Assembly: GCF_900215145.1 (NCBI RefSeq)
Contig: NZ_OBDO01000003.1
Location: 1 to 64,000 of the forward strand
DNA from: Geodermatophilus sabuli
GTDB lineage: Bacteria > Actinomycetota > Actinomycetes > Mycobacteriales > Geodermatophilaceae
DNA: 64,000 bases
Direction: 5' to 3'
The translations under genes and the position numbers were made by a program. The first letter of the stretch is position 1; each line of letters opens with the position of its first letter. Below the pieces are notes generated by a model. It was given only the letters and a program-made list of their open reading frames with translations. It had not been told where the DNA came from and did not search any database. Shown here piece after piece: positions 1-8,177 of this stretch.

Positions 1-186
1 ACCGGGCGGGCGTGTGTGAACCGGGTCATCACCGACCTCGCCGTCATCGACGTCACCGCCGACGGCTTCACCCTGCGCGAGACCGCCCCCGGCGTCACCC
101 CCCAGGAGGTCGCCGACAACACCGGCGCCCCCCTCACCATCCCCGCCGATGTCGGCGAGATGCAGCTGCCCGCCGCGGTCGCCTGA
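1..186 (+). CDS. pcaJ: 3-oxoadipate CoA-transferase subunit B, C-terminal part (partial)
   Basis: The first 61 codons of the window are open and end in TGA at 184-186. They read as the C-terminus of a CoA-transferase beta subunit: the CVNRVITDLAVIDVT stretch (residues 5-19 of the fragment) and the closing LTGAP-like motif (here NTGAPL) are typical of PcaJ/ScoB. The enzyme moves CoA from succinyl-CoA to beta-ketoadipate. The adjacent pca genes make PcaJ likelier than the ketone-body paralogue ScoB, but the family alone cannot separate them. The 5' part and the partner subunit pcaI lie left of the window. It converges on the broken aldehyde dehydrogenase, with a strong hairpin between. Confidence 0.75.
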   Translation, partial: TGRACVNRVITDLAVIDVTADGFTLRETAPGVTPQEVADNTGAPLTIPADVGEMQLPAAVA

Positions 187-188
187 CG

Positions 189-238
189 GCGCGGTCCCCG
201 GTGCCGGTCCCCGCGGGGACCGGCACCGGGACCGCGCC
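189..238. terminator. Bidirectional hairpin terminator between pcaJ and the aldehyde dehydrogenase
   Basis: A long inverted repeat centred on CCCGCGGG at about 211 with arms of roughly 25 bases; only one unpaired base breaks the symmetry. It lies between the ends of two convergent genes, so it probably stops both transcripts. There is no U-tract, as is common in GC-rich actinobacteria. Confidence 0.6.
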
Positions 239-267
239 GGTGGCGGTGGCTCAGGAGGGCCGGTGGA

Positions 268-1548
268 TCAGAAGGGGTAGGTGGGGAGGTCGCCGCGCAG
301 CGTCACCCACTGGGTCTCGGTGAAGGCCTCGATGGTGGCCTGGGGGCCGCCGTGCCGAGAGCCGGTGCCCGACGCACCCACCCCGCCGAAGGGCGCCACC
401 GCCTCGTCGTCGACCGTCTGGTCGTTGATGTGCACCAGGCCGGACGGGATCCGCTCGGCCAGCTGCAGGCCGGCGTAGACGTCGCGGGTCAGGATGCCCA
501 GTGACAGCCCGTACTCCGTGCCGGCGGCCAGCTCGGCCACCTCGTCCAGGCTGGCGACCGGGGTGACGGGCGCGACCGGGCCGAAGATCTCCTCCCGGTA
601 CGCCGGGGCGTCGACCGGGACGTCGCCGAGCACCGTGGGCCGGTAGAACAGGCCCTCGTAGGTACCGCCGGTGCGCACCGTGGCGCCGGCCTCGACGCTG
701 GCGGTCACCAGCCCGTGCACGCGGTCGCGCTGGCCGGCGTCGATGACCGGGCCGAGCGCCACCTGCTCGCGGAACGGGTCGCCGACCGGCAGCTTCTCGA
801 CCTTCTCGGTGAGGACGGCGGTGTACTCCTCGGCGATCGACTCGTGCACCAGGTGCCGGCTGGTGGCCATGCAGATCTGGCCGGAGTGGGAGAACGTGCC
901 CCCCGCCCCGACGCCGGCCGCGGCGGTCACGTCGCCGTCCGGGAGCACGATCAACGCGGAGTTGCCGCCCAGCTCCAGGTGCGCGCGCTTGAGGTGCTGG
1001 CCCGCCAGGGACCCGACGGCCCGGCCGGCCCGGGTGGAACCGGTGAAGGCGATGACCCGCACCGCGGGCTCGACGACCAGCGCCTCGCCGACGTCGGCGC
1101 CGCCGGGCAGCACCTGGAGGACGCCGGCCGGCAGCCCGGCCTCCTCGAAGACCCGCGCGAACACCGCGCCCCCGCAGACGGCGGTGCGGGGGTCGGGCTT
1201 GAGGACCACCGCGTTGCCGAGGGCCAGCGCCGGGGCGATGGCCCGGATGGCCAGGATGGTCGGCACGTTGAACGGCGCGATCACCCCCACCACACCCGCG
1301 CCAGCCAGCCCTTGAGCTCCTCGGCGTCCGCCTCGAGGACCTCACCGGCCGGGCGCAGCACCCGCGCCCGCTCCTCGAACGGCGCCGCGGCCCACGCGCG
1401 CTGGGCCGCCACGGCCCGGACCGCAGCGGTGTGCACGTCCTCCGGCGTCGCCCTGCCCACCGGGGCGATGACGTCGCCCGTCGCCGGCTCCACCGCGTCG
1501 TAGGTGCCGCCGGACCCGTCGGTCCAGGCCCCCGTCCAGCAGTGCCAT
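268..1548 (-). pseudogene. Aldehyde dehydrogenase (benzaldehyde/vanillin dehydrogenase type), broken by two lesions
   Basis: Two minus-strand frames together resemble an NAD-dependent aldehyde dehydrogenase. The large piece (268-1293, 341 residues) keeps APFNVP, the FTGSTRAGRAVG cofactor loop, the ELGGNSA motif and the catalytic-cysteine region GQICMATS. The N-terminal piece begins in frame at ATG 1546-1548, behind a good GGAGA site, but leaves frame near 1529-1533, where a run of five Cs (plus strand) looks one base too long; the following frame runs 1281-1493. At about 1281-1293 the two frames collide: roughly 45 residues that normally join the N-terminal helices to the VVGVIAPFN segment are missing, and the frame changes again. 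A full family member is about 480 residues. It would oxidise aromatic aldehydes feeding the pca pathway. Either a decayed gene or assembly errors. Confidence 0.8.
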
Positions 1549-1590
1549 TCCCACGTCTCCGTCCCGGTTGCCCCTGCGACCCGACGATGA

Positions 1591-1608
1591 GGTCACTCGC
1601 GGGTAACC
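1591..1608. promoter_or_regulatory. Candidate operator upstream of the aldehyde dehydrogenase
   Basis: GGTCACTCGCGGGTAACC is an interrupted palindrome (GGTtAC, six-base centre, GTgACC on the minus strand) 43-60 bases upstream of the ATG at 1548. It resembles the TTAC(N6)GTAA-type sites bound by actinobacterial TetR repressors. No cognate regulator is visible nearby. Confidence 0.3.
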
Positions 1609-1899
1609 CACCGTCGCGGGGCCGCTGAGTGGCACGGCCCTGACCCTGTGTGCCGCGGCGCGCCGGCTCGTCCGCCCTCTCCTGGGCAGGGCCCCCGGGG
1701 GCTCCCCGCGTCCGGGTCGGGTCCGCTCGAGGGTCCGGCCGGTGTGCACGACCGGTTGTGGCCCCGCCTCGACAGCCGGTGGCCACCACGCCGCGCCCGC
1801 GGTGAACGGGCGGCGGACGGGTCCGCCGGGCGCCCGGCGGTCCTACCGTCTGGGACGTCGACGCCGCCGCATCGGCACCGGCACCCGGACCGGCCGTGC

Positions 1900-1930
1900 G
1901 GTGCCGCGGGACGCCCCCGCCCGCGGCACC
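1900..1930 (-). terminator. Hairpin terminator after pcaHGBC
   Basis: Perfect 11-base arms (GGTGCCGCGGG / CCCGCGGCACC) around a 9-base loop, 33 bases past the pcaC stop codon. Its position suits the end of the pcaH-G-B-C transcript. Confidence 0.6.
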
Positions 1931-1962
1931 GCCCGGTCACCGGCCCCGTCGGTGGACGGCGG

Positions 1963-2361
1963 TCAGGAGCCGCGCAGCTCCGCGAGGATCGGCCCGGCCA
2001 CCTTGAACGCGTGGTTGGCCGCCGGCACGCCCGCATACACCGCCGCGTGCTGGATGCACTCGGCGATCTCGGCGTCGGTGAGCCCGTTGTTCACCGCGGC
2101 GCGCACGTGCAGGGCGAACTCGTCCCAGTGCCGCAGCGCGATGGTGATCGACAGCGTCATCAGGCTGCGGTCCCGACGGGCGAGCCCGGGCCGCTGCCAG
2201 ATGTCGCCCCACGCCACCCGGGTGATGAAGTCCTGGAAGTCGGCGGTGAAGGGGGTCGTGCCGGCCACCGCCCGGTCGACCCACTCGTCGCCGAGCACCT
2301 GCCGGCGGGTGGCCATGCCGGCGTCCCGGCGGGCGTCGTCGGTGCTGGGCAGCTCGCTCAT
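1963..2361 (-). CDS. pcaC: 4-carboxymuconolactone decarboxylase
   Basis: 132 residues from ATG 2359-2361, preceded by GAGGAGC; longer upstream readings are low-complexity Arg/Pro and were discarded. The protein is a single small CMD-fold domain with the family's active-site segment EIAECIQHAAVYAGVPAA (histidine about residue 105). It decarboxylates gamma-carboxymuconolactone to the enol-lactone, the third step after ring cleavage. It is last in the pcaHGBC operon, 40 bases after pcaB. In many actinobacteria this domain is fused to the hydrolase PcaD as PcaL; here it stands alone and pcaD is not in the window. Confidence 0.92.
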   Translation of the reverse strand: MSELPSTDDARRDAGMATRRQVLGDEWVDRAVAGTTPFTADFQDFITRVAWGDIWQRPGLARRDRSLMTLSITIALRHWDEFALHVRAAVNNGLTDAEIAECIQHAAVYAGVPAANHAFKVAGPILAELRGS

Positions 2362-2401
2362 GGGGCTCCTCGGTCGGGGTGGGAGGGCAGCGCCGCGGTC
2401 G

Positions 2402-3730
2402 TCACGGCGTGCCCTCGGTGAGCGCGGCGTGCTCGCCGAGTGCGGCGTCGACCTGGGCGCCGGCCTCGCCGACGTCCGGTGCCGCGGCCGCCAGGACGGC
2501 GGCGGCATCGACGTCGGTGCGCGCGGCCACCACGTCGGCCAGCGACCGCCCGGTCTCCCGGGCCTCCCGGACGGCGGCGGACGCGGCGTCGTGCGCCGCC
2601 CCCTTGCCGAGGGTCGGGGTGAGCGCGTCGGCCAGCGCGCCGGCCAGCGGGCCCTCGGCGGCCGCGGCGGCGGTGCCGGCCATCCGGGCGACGTCGGGGC
2701 GCAGCCCGCGCAGGCTCTCGGCCAGCCAGGCCACGGCGGACCCGACGGTGGTGAGCAGGTCGGTCAGCGCCGGCCACTCGCTGTGCCAGGCGCCGGCGGC
2801 CCGCTCGTGCTCCTGCTCCATGGCCACCAGCAGCGTGGCCACCAGCCCGGGTGCACGGCGGGCGCAGGCGCGGGCGGAGATCGCCGCGACGGGGTTGCGC
2901 TTGTGCGGCATCGCGGACGAGCCGCCGCGCCCCTCCCCCACCTCGGCGGCCTCGGCGACCTCCGACTGCGCGAGCAGGACGACGTCGACGGCGACCGTGG
3001 CAACCACCCCGGCGGCGGCTCCCAGCGCCCCGGCGAGGTCGGCGATCGGCAGCCGGACGGTGTGCCAGGGGACGGCGGTGGTGGCCAGGCCCAGCTCCGC
3101 GGCCAGGGCCGCCCGCACGTCGACACCGGAGCCGTGGCTGGCCGCGAGCGTGCCGACCGCGCCGCCGTACTGCACGGGCAGCGACGCGACCACCTCGGCC
3201 AGCCGCAGGCGGGCGCCGTCCAGGCCGGCCAGCCAGCCGGCGGCCTTGAGCCCGAAGGTGGTCGGCAGCGCCTGCTGCATGAGCGTGCGGCCCATGACGA
3301 CGTCGTCGCGGTGGGTGCCGGCCAGCGCGGCCGCCGTGTCGGCGGCGGCGGCCAGGTCGGCGTCGATCGTCGCGATGGCGTTGCGGGCCAGCAGCACGAG
3401 CGCGGTGTCGAGCACGTCCTGGCTGGTGCCGCCCACGTGGACGGCGACCGCGTCGCGCTCCCCCACCGCGTCCTGCACCGCCCGCACCAGCGGCGGCACC
3501 GGGTTGCCGGCGTCGGCGGCCCTCGCCACCACCGTGGCGAGGTCCAGCCGCGCGGGGTCGGCGCAGGCGGCGGTCACGGCGTCGGCGGCCGTCGCCGGCA
3601 CCAGGCCGGTGCGCGCCGCGGCGCGGGCGAGCGCGGCCTCGACGTCGAGCAGCGCCCGGAACCAGGCGTCGTCGGAGACCGCGGCCGCCGCCGCGCCGCG
3701 GGCGAACGTGCCGGCGAACAGACCTGTCAC
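2402..3730 (-). CDS. pcaB: 3-carboxy-cis,cis-muconate cycloisomerase
   Basis: 442 residues of the fumarase/aspartase superfamily, starting at GTG 3728-3730 behind AGGAAGGA. The superfamily signature GSSAMPHKRNP is at residues 270-280 and the HVGGTSQDV substrate loop at about 98-106. The enzyme lactonises 3-carboxymuconate, the product of PcaGH, to gamma-carboxymuconolactone, which PcaC then decarboxylates. It sits 22 bases after pcaG and 40 before pcaC in one operon. Length and motifs match PcaB better than adenylosuccinate lyase, and the context settles it. Confidence 0.93.
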   Translation of the reverse strand: MTGLFAGTFARGAAAAAVSDDAWFRALLDVEAALARAAARTGLVPATAADAVTAACADPARLDLATVVARAADAGNPVPPLVRAVQDAVGERDAVAVHVGGTSQDVLDTALVLLARNAIATIDADLAAAADTAAALAGTHRDDVVMGRTLMQQALPTTFGLKAAGWLAGLDGARLRLAEVVASLPVQYGGAVGTLAASHGSGVDVRAALAAELGLATTAVPWHTVRLPIADLAGALGAAAGVVATVAVDVVLLAQSEVAEAAEVGEGRGGSSAMPHKRNPVAAISARACARRAPGLVATLLVAMEQEHERAAGAWHSEWPALTDLLTTVGSAVAWLAESLRGLRPDVARMAGTAAAAAEGPLAGALADALTPTLGKGAAHDAASAAVREARETGRSLADVVAARTDVDAAAVLAAAAPDVGEAGAQVDAALGEHAALTEGTP

Positions 3731-3752
3731 GGGTCCTTCCTACCGTGACCGG

Positions 3753-4409
3753 TCACACCGCGAAGAAGACCGTCTCCCGCTCACCCTGCAGGTGCACGTC
3801 GAAGCGGTAGCCGTCCTCGGTGGGGGTGGCCAGCAGCGTGGCGCGCTGGTCCGCCGACAGCCCCTGCAGGACGACGTCCTCGGCGTTGGCCTCGGCCTCG
3901 TCGGCGAAGTAGATCCGCGTGACGACGCGGTCGAGCAGGCCGCGGGCGAAGACGCTGACGTCGATGTGCGGGGCCTGCAGGCCGCCCTCGCCGTCGGGCA
4001 CCCGGCCGGGCTTGAGGGTGTGGATGCCGAACTCGCCCGGGGGGTCGATGGTCTGCACGCGGGCGTAGCCGCGGAAGCCGGGGTGCGACGACGCGCCCCG
4101 CGGGTCCTCCGGCGAGGGGAAGCCGCCGTCCGGGTCGGCCTGCCAGGTCTCCAGCATGGCGTCGGGGACGACGTCGCCGGCGCCGTCGAAGACCCGCCCG
4201 CGGATCCAGATGCCCCCCTCGGTGCCCTCGGCGGCGGCCCACTGACCGTCCGGCCAGGTCAGGCCGATCGCCAGGTAGGGCCCGACCGTCGCGCTCGGGG
4301 TGGTGCCCAGCCGCAGCGGGTCGGTGAGGAAGCCGGAGCCGCGCTGCCCCGAGCGCGGCTGGAAGGGCGTGGCCGGGTCTGCGGGCACGTCCAGCGGGTC
4401 GTACGTCAC
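3753..4409 (-). CDS. pcaG: Protocatechuate 3,4-dioxygenase alpha subunit
   Basis: 218 residues from GTG 4407-4409, which overlaps the pcaH stop as GTGA, so the two subunits should be translationally coupled. It is an intradiol dioxygenase-fold protein with the conserved TVGPYLAIGL start, the beta-sandwich core (LETWQADPDGGF, GFRGYARVQT) and the C-terminal APHIDVSVFARGLLDRVVTR segment. The alpha chain lacks a full set of iron ligands and builds the substrate pocket with PcaH. An ATG at 4416 is in another frame and was rejected. Confidence 0.95.
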   Translation of the reverse strand: MTYDPLDVPADPATPFQPRSGQRGSGFLTDPLRLGTTPSATVGPYLAIGLTWPDGQWAAAEGTEGGIWIRGRVFDGAGDVVPDAMLETWQADPDGGFPSPEDPRGASSHPGFRGYARVQTIDPPGEFGIHTLKPGRVPDGEGGLQAPHIDVSVFARGLLDRVVTRIYFADEAEANAEDVVLQGLSADQRATLLATPTEDGYRFDVHLQGERETVFFAV

Positions 4410-5152
4410 GCGACATCTCCGTCGTCGTCGGTCTCGAACGGGGTCTGGTCCGTGCCCCGGAGCACGATGTCCCACTGGAAGGCCAGGGCCCAGTTGTCCT
4501 GGGTCCGCTCGAGGTCGAACCGGCTGATCGCCCGGTGCCGCGCGGCCGCCGGGATGGCGTTGTAGATCGGGTCCTGGCCGAACAGCGGGTCGTCCGGGAA
4601 GTACATCTGGGTGACCAGGCGCTGGGTGAAGGCCCGGCCGAACAGGCTGAAGTGGATGTGCGCCGGGCGCCAGGCGTTGTGGTGGTTGCCCCAGGGGTAG
4701 GCGCCGGGCTTGATCGTGAGGAACTCGTACCGGCCGAGGCTGTCGGTGACCACGCGGCCCAGGCCGTCGAAGTGGGGGTCCAGCGGCGCGGGCCAGTTGT
4801 CGACGACGTGCCGGTAGCGGCCGGCCGCGTTGGCCTGCCACACCTCGACCAGGGCGTCCGGCACGGGGCGGCCGTCGCTGTCGAGGACCCGCCCGTGGAC
4901 GAGGATCCGCTGGCCCACCGCCTCCCCGCCGTTGCGCCACGTCAGGTCGGTGTCCTGCTGTACGACCCGGTCCTCGCCGAGCACCGGGCCGGTGATCTCG
5001 GTGAGCCGGTGCGGCAGGTCGACGGGGGTGCGCAGCGGGGCGCGCAGTCCGGTGCTCTTGTAGTCGGGGAACCCGACGGGGGTGCGCAGCGAGGCGTCCT
5101 CGCGGAGGTAGCGCGGCAGCTGGAGCCGGCTGCCGGATGTGGTCCCGGTCAT
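4406..5152 (-). CDS. pcaH: Protocatechuate 3,4-dioxygenase beta subunit
   Basis: 248 residues carrying the non-haem Fe(III) site: Tyr113 (GRYRH), Tyr152 (GAYPWG), His165 and His167 (RPAHIHFS) match the 2-Tyr/2-His ligands of known PcaH chains. It opens the ring of protocatechuate between the hydroxyls to give 3-carboxy-cis,cis-muconate. The ATG at 5150-5152 is first in the operon, and a -10-like TACCGT stands exactly 6 bases before it, so the message is probably leaderless. It is divergent from the IclR gene with about 70 bases between, where that regulator probably binds. Confidence 0.96.
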   Translation of the reverse strand: MTGTTSGSRLQLPRYLREDASLRTPVGFPDYKSTGLRAPLRTPVDLPHRLTEITGPVLGEDRVVQQDTDLTWRNGGEAVGQRILVHGRVLDSDGRPVPDALVEVWQANAAGRYRHVVDNWPAPLDPHFDGLGRVVTDSLGRYEFLTIKPGAYPWGNHHNAWRPAHIHFSLFGRAFTQRLVTQMYFPDDPLFGQDPIYNAIPAAARHRAISRFDLERTQDNWALAFQWDIVLRGTDQTPFETDDDGDVA

Positions 5153-5158
5153 GGTGGG

Positions 5159-5164
5159 ACGGTA
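5159..5164 (-). promoter_or_regulatory. -10 element of the pcaHGBC operon (leaderless)
   Basis: TACCGT on the minus strand, 6 bases before the pcaH ATG. With no Shine-Dalgarno in front of this ATG, the spacing suits transcription starting at the A of the start codon. Confidence 0.5.
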
Positions 5165-5221
5165 CGGCCGCCGGTCTAGGCTGCCCAAGCCGGGACTCCC
5201 GTCCAGTGGAAAGAGGTGCTC

Positions 5222-5998
5222 GTGGCCGGTGGGAGCGCGACGTCGGGGCGGTCGGTCACCTCCCGGGCGCTGGCCGTGCTCGACGCCTTCGACAGCAGCG
5301 CGCCCCGGCTGTCGCTGTCGGAGATCGCCGAGCGGTCGGGGACGCCGCTGTCGACCACGCACCGGCTGCTCGGCGAGCTCACCGAGTGGGGCGCGCTCGC
5401 CCGGCGGGCCGACGGCCGCTACGAGATCGGCCGCAAGCTGTGGGACCTCGGACTGCTCGCCCCGGTGCAGCTGGAGCTGCGGCAGGTCGCCGCCCCCTTC
5501 CTGCTCGACGTGCACACCGCCACCCGGGACACGGTGCACCTCGCCGTCCGCGAGGGCCGCTCCGCGCTCTACGTCGAGCGGATCTCCGGCCGCGAGTCGG
5601 TCCCGGTGGTCAGCCAGGTGGGCAGCCGGCTGCCGCTGCACGCCACCGGCGTGGGCAAGGTGCTGCTCGCCGCCGCCCCGGACGACGTCATCGAGGCCGT
5701 GCTGCGGGCACCGAGGCGGGCCACCCGGCACACCGTCGTCGACCCGGCGCGGCTGCGGCGCGAGCTCGGCGAGGTGCGCCGGCGCGGGTACGCGCGGACG
5801 GCGGAGGAGATGTCGCTGGGCACGCTGTCGGTCGCCGTCCCGGTCCGTGCCGAGCGGGGCGGGGACGCGGTCGTCGTCGCCGCGCTGGGCGTCGTCGCCC
5901 CCAGCCACCGCCGTGACCTCACCCGGCTGGTGCCGGTGCTCGAGGTGGCGGCGCGCGGCATCGGGCGCCAGCTGTCCCAGGTCCGCCACTTCCACTGA
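5222..5998 (+). CDS. IclR-family regulator of protocatechuate genes (PcaR/PobR type)
   Basis: 258 residues. An N-terminal winged helix (about residues 10-70, with LSEIAERSGTPLSTTHRLL as the HTH) is followed by the IclR effector domain (about 85-250), which includes the usual LHATGVGKVLLA segment. It lies between divergent pcaHGBC and co-directional pobA, the normal place for a PcaR/PobR-type regulator responding to 4-hydroxybenzoate, protocatechuate or beta-ketoadipate; the ligand cannot be read from sequence. I chose GTG 5222 because AAAGAGG is 5 bases upstream; GTG 5216 is in frame but would sit on that site. Confidence 0.88.
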   Translation: MAGGSATSGRSVTSRALAVLDAFDSSAPRLSLSEIAERSGTPLSTTHRLLGELTEWGALARRADGRYEIGRKLWDLGLLAPVQLELRQVAAPFLLDVHTATRDTVHLAVREGRSALYVERISGRESVPVVSQVGSRLPLHATGVGKVLLAAAPDDVIEAVLRAPRRATRHTVVDPARLRRELGEVRRRGYARTAEEMSLGTLSVAVPVRAERGGDAVVVAALGVVAPSHRRDLTRLVPVLEVAARGIGRQLSQVRHFH

Positions 5999-6036
5999 CC
6001 GGGAGCGCGCGGTTCCCCTGGCGGCGTACCGCCGGT

Positions 6037-6042
6037 CACACT
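6037..6042 (+). promoter_or_regulatory. -10-like element before pobA
   Basis: CACACT, 6 bases before the pobA GTG and in place of any Shine-Dalgarno. It fits the NANNNT leaderless pattern repeated across the window. Confidence 0.35.
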
Positions 6043-6048
6043 CGCCTC

Positions 6049-7218
6049 GTGCGTACTCAGGTGGGGATCATCGGAGCCGGCCCGGCCGGCCTGCTGCTGT
6101 CGCGGCTGCTGCACCTCCAGGGGATCGACTCCGTCGTCCTGGAGAACCGGTCGCGGGACTACGTGGAGGCCCGCATCCGGGCCGGGATCCTGGAGCAGCA
6201 CACCGTCGACACGCTGACCGCCGCGGGCCTCGGCGACCGGCTGCAGCGGGAGGGCCTCGAGCACCGCGGCATCTACCTGCAGTACCCCGGTACCCGGCAC
6301 AAGCTGGACTTCCCGGAGCTGTGCGGCCGCACGGTCTGGGTCTACGGCCAGACCGAGGTGACCAAGGACCTCATCGCGGCCCAGCTCGACGGCGGCCCGC
6401 CGCTGCTGTTCGAGGTCTCCGACGTCCGCCCCGAGGACGTCGACGGCGACAGCCCCCGGATCCGGTTCACCGACGCCGACGGCGTCGAGCAGGTCCTCGA
6501 GTGCGACGTCATCGCCGGCACCGACGGCTTCCACGGCCCCTCGCGTGCGGTCGTGCAGGGCGCAGCCGGGCGGGTCTGGGAGCGCACCTACCCCTACGCG
6601 TGGCTGGGCATCCTGGCCGACGCCGCACCCGCCACCGACGAGCTCATCTACGCCTGGCACCCCGAGGGGTTCGCGCTGTACTCCATGCGCTCGCCGTCGG
6701 TGTCCCGCCTGTACCTGCAGGTCGACCCCGCCGAGAAGATCGAGGACTGGTCCGACGACCGGATCTGGGAGAACCTCGCCACGCGGTTCGCCCTCGAGGG
6801 CTGGGAGCTCACCACCGGCACGATCACCGAGAAGTCGGTCCTGCCGATGCGCTCCTTCGTCAGCACCCCGATGCGCCGCGGGCGCCTCTTCCTCGCCGGG
6901 GACGCCGCGCACATCGTGCCGCCCACCGGCGCCAAGGGCCTCAACCTCGCCGTCGCCGACGTCACGCTGCTGGCGCAGGCGCTGGTGCGGCTGCTGCACG
7001 AGAAGCAGACGGACCTGGTCGACACCTACTCCGACCGCGCGCTGGCCCGGGTGTGGCGGTGCACCCACTTCTCCTGGTTCATGACCTCGATGCTGCACCG
7101 CTCCGGTGACGACTTCGATGCCGAGTTGCAGCTGTCCCAGCTGCGCCGGATCGCCGCCTCCGAGCCGGCCGCCCGCGAGCTCGCGGAGAACTACACCGGC
7201 CTGCCCCTGGACCTCTGA
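6049..7218 (+). CDS. pobA: 4-hydroxybenzoate 3-monooxygenase
   Basis: 389 residues, close to the usual 390-394. The dinucleotide-binding GIIGAGPAGLLLSRLL is at residues 6-21, the FAD ribityl motif GDAAH at 284-288, and Tyr201, Ser212, Arg214 and Tyr222 fall where the Pseudomonas enzyme holds its substrate. This flavoprotein hydroxylates 4-hydroxybenzoate to protocatechuate with NAD(P)H and O2, feeding PcaGH. It starts at GTG 6049, 50 bases after the IclR gene on the same strand; a -10-like hexamer suggests it also has its own leaderless transcript. Confidence 0.96.
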   Translation: MRTQVGIIGAGPAGLLLSRLLHLQGIDSVVLENRSRDYVEARIRAGILEQHTVDTLTAAGLGDRLQREGLEHRGIYLQYPGTRHKLDFPELCGRTVWVYGQTEVTKDLIAAQLDGGPPLLFEVSDVRPEDVDGDSPRIRFTDADGVEQVLECDVIAGTDGFHGPSRAVVQGAAGRVWERTYPYAWLGILADAAPATDELIYAWHPEGFALYSMRSPSVSRLYLQVDPAEKIEDWSDDRIWENLATRFALEGWELTTGTITEKSVLPMRSFVSTPMRRGRLFLAGDAAHIVPPTGAKGLNLAVADVTLLAQALVRLLHEKQTDLVDTYSDRALARVWRCTHFSWFMTSMLHRSGDDFDAELQLSQLRRIAASEPAARELAENYTGLPLDL

Positions 7219-7227
7219 GCCCGCTTC

Positions 7228-8064
7228 CTATGCCTGGGAGGAGCCGGCGTCGAGCAGGGTGAGGACGGCGTCGGCGGTGCCCGGCGCCAGCGGCAGGTGC
7301 GGCAGGACACCGCCCAGCTCGTCGGGCTCCAGCCCCTCGGCCAGCAGCGCGGTCAGCAGCCGGTCGGCGTGCCGCGGGGCCACCGGCTCGGGCAGCCCCG
7401 TCTCCGCCAGCGCCGCCCGGGCGAGGAAGACCGCGCCCGAGGCGGCGAGGTCCTCCCGCGCCGGCACCGGCGCCGGGTCCGCGGCACCCCGGGTGAGCGC
7501 CTCGGCGGCGCGGACCAGCGACAGCGGCAAGCCCTCGGCCTCGACGTCCAGCAGCGGGACGTCGGCCAGCGCGGCGAGCACCAGGTGCTCGGCCTCGGTA
7601 CGCAGCGGCGCCTCCCACTCCCCCGCGCGGACGACGCCGGCGAGGTCGCAGCCGTCCTCCCCGAGGTCGTCGAGCAGCTCGGCCCAGTCGCGGCGGCGGG
7701 TGGCCCGGGCCCGCTCGGCGGCGAGCACGCAGGTGGCCAGCACGAACGGCTCGATCACCTCGCGATCGAATCGGTCGGCGTAGACCACCCCGTCGGCGTC
7801 CACCGCGTTGAGCGCGTCGCGGAAGCTGCCCGGCCGCGCGTCCCCGAGGTCCAGGCGGCCGTCCTCCTCGCCGCTGAGCGGCAGCCCGCAGGCCATCCGG
7901 TCGGCGTTGGTCCCGCCGGTCTCCACCAGCCGGCCGCGCCGCCGCTCGTGGTGGCGCCGGTCGGAGATCCCGACGCACCAGGCGCAGGCCTCGGCGATCA
8001 GCGCGGGCACCCGTTCGCGCAACACCTCACGGGTCAGCTGGCCCATCCAGTCGACGTCGAACAC
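7228..8064 (-). CDS. Protein of unknown function
   Basis: 278 residues that I do not recognise. It is soluble, acidic and mostly helical (Ala/Leu/Glu-rich), with no signal peptide or membrane segment. Cysteines occur in the N-terminal third (ACAWCVG at about residues 27-33) and at ATCVLA, but there is no obvious metal motif. It converges on pobA, ending 10 bases from its stop. GTG 8062-8064 is the likeliest start (GAGGAC about 10 bases upstream); ATG 8046 is possible. Further upstream the frame is arginine-rich and not convincing. Confidence 0.6.
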   Translation of the reverse strand: MFDVDWMGQLTREVLRERVPALIAEACAWCVGISDRRHHERRRGRLVETGGTNADRMACGLPLSGEEDGRLDLGDARPGSFRDALNAVDADGVVYADRFDREVIEPFVLATCVLAAERARATRRRDWAELLDDLGEDGCDLAGVVRAGEWEAPLRTEAEHLVLAALADVPLLDVEAEGLPLSLVRAAEALTRGAADPAPVPAREDLAASGAVFLARAALAETGLPEPVAPRHADRLLTALLAEGLEPDELGGVLPHLPLAPGTADAVLTLLDAGSSQA

Positions 8065-8177
8065 GTCCCCCAGCGTCCTCTGCTGCGGTCGTCGACGCTC
8101 CCACGGGGCGACCGTGCGGCGCGGATCGGCGGGGGGCCCGGGCCGGCCCGTCGATCCACGCACACCGCGCGCAGGCG

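Larger units (their letters stand above)
1549..1962. other. 414-base gene-free stretch between the aldehyde dehydrogenase relic and pcaC
   Basis: No frame here looks like a gene on either strand. It holds the upstream region of the aldehyde dehydrogenase (Shine-Dalgarno GGAGA at 1556-1560, minus strand), an interrupted palindrome at 1591-1608, a palindromic GC stem at 1823-1840 and a clear hairpin at 1900-1930 just past the pcaC stop. Confidence 0.5.

Noticed and set aside
1742..3748. 668-codon plus-strand open frame opposite pcaB and pcaC
   Set aside because: Low-complexity Arg/Gly/Ala translation with no domain; a shadow of the minus-strand genes caused by high GC.
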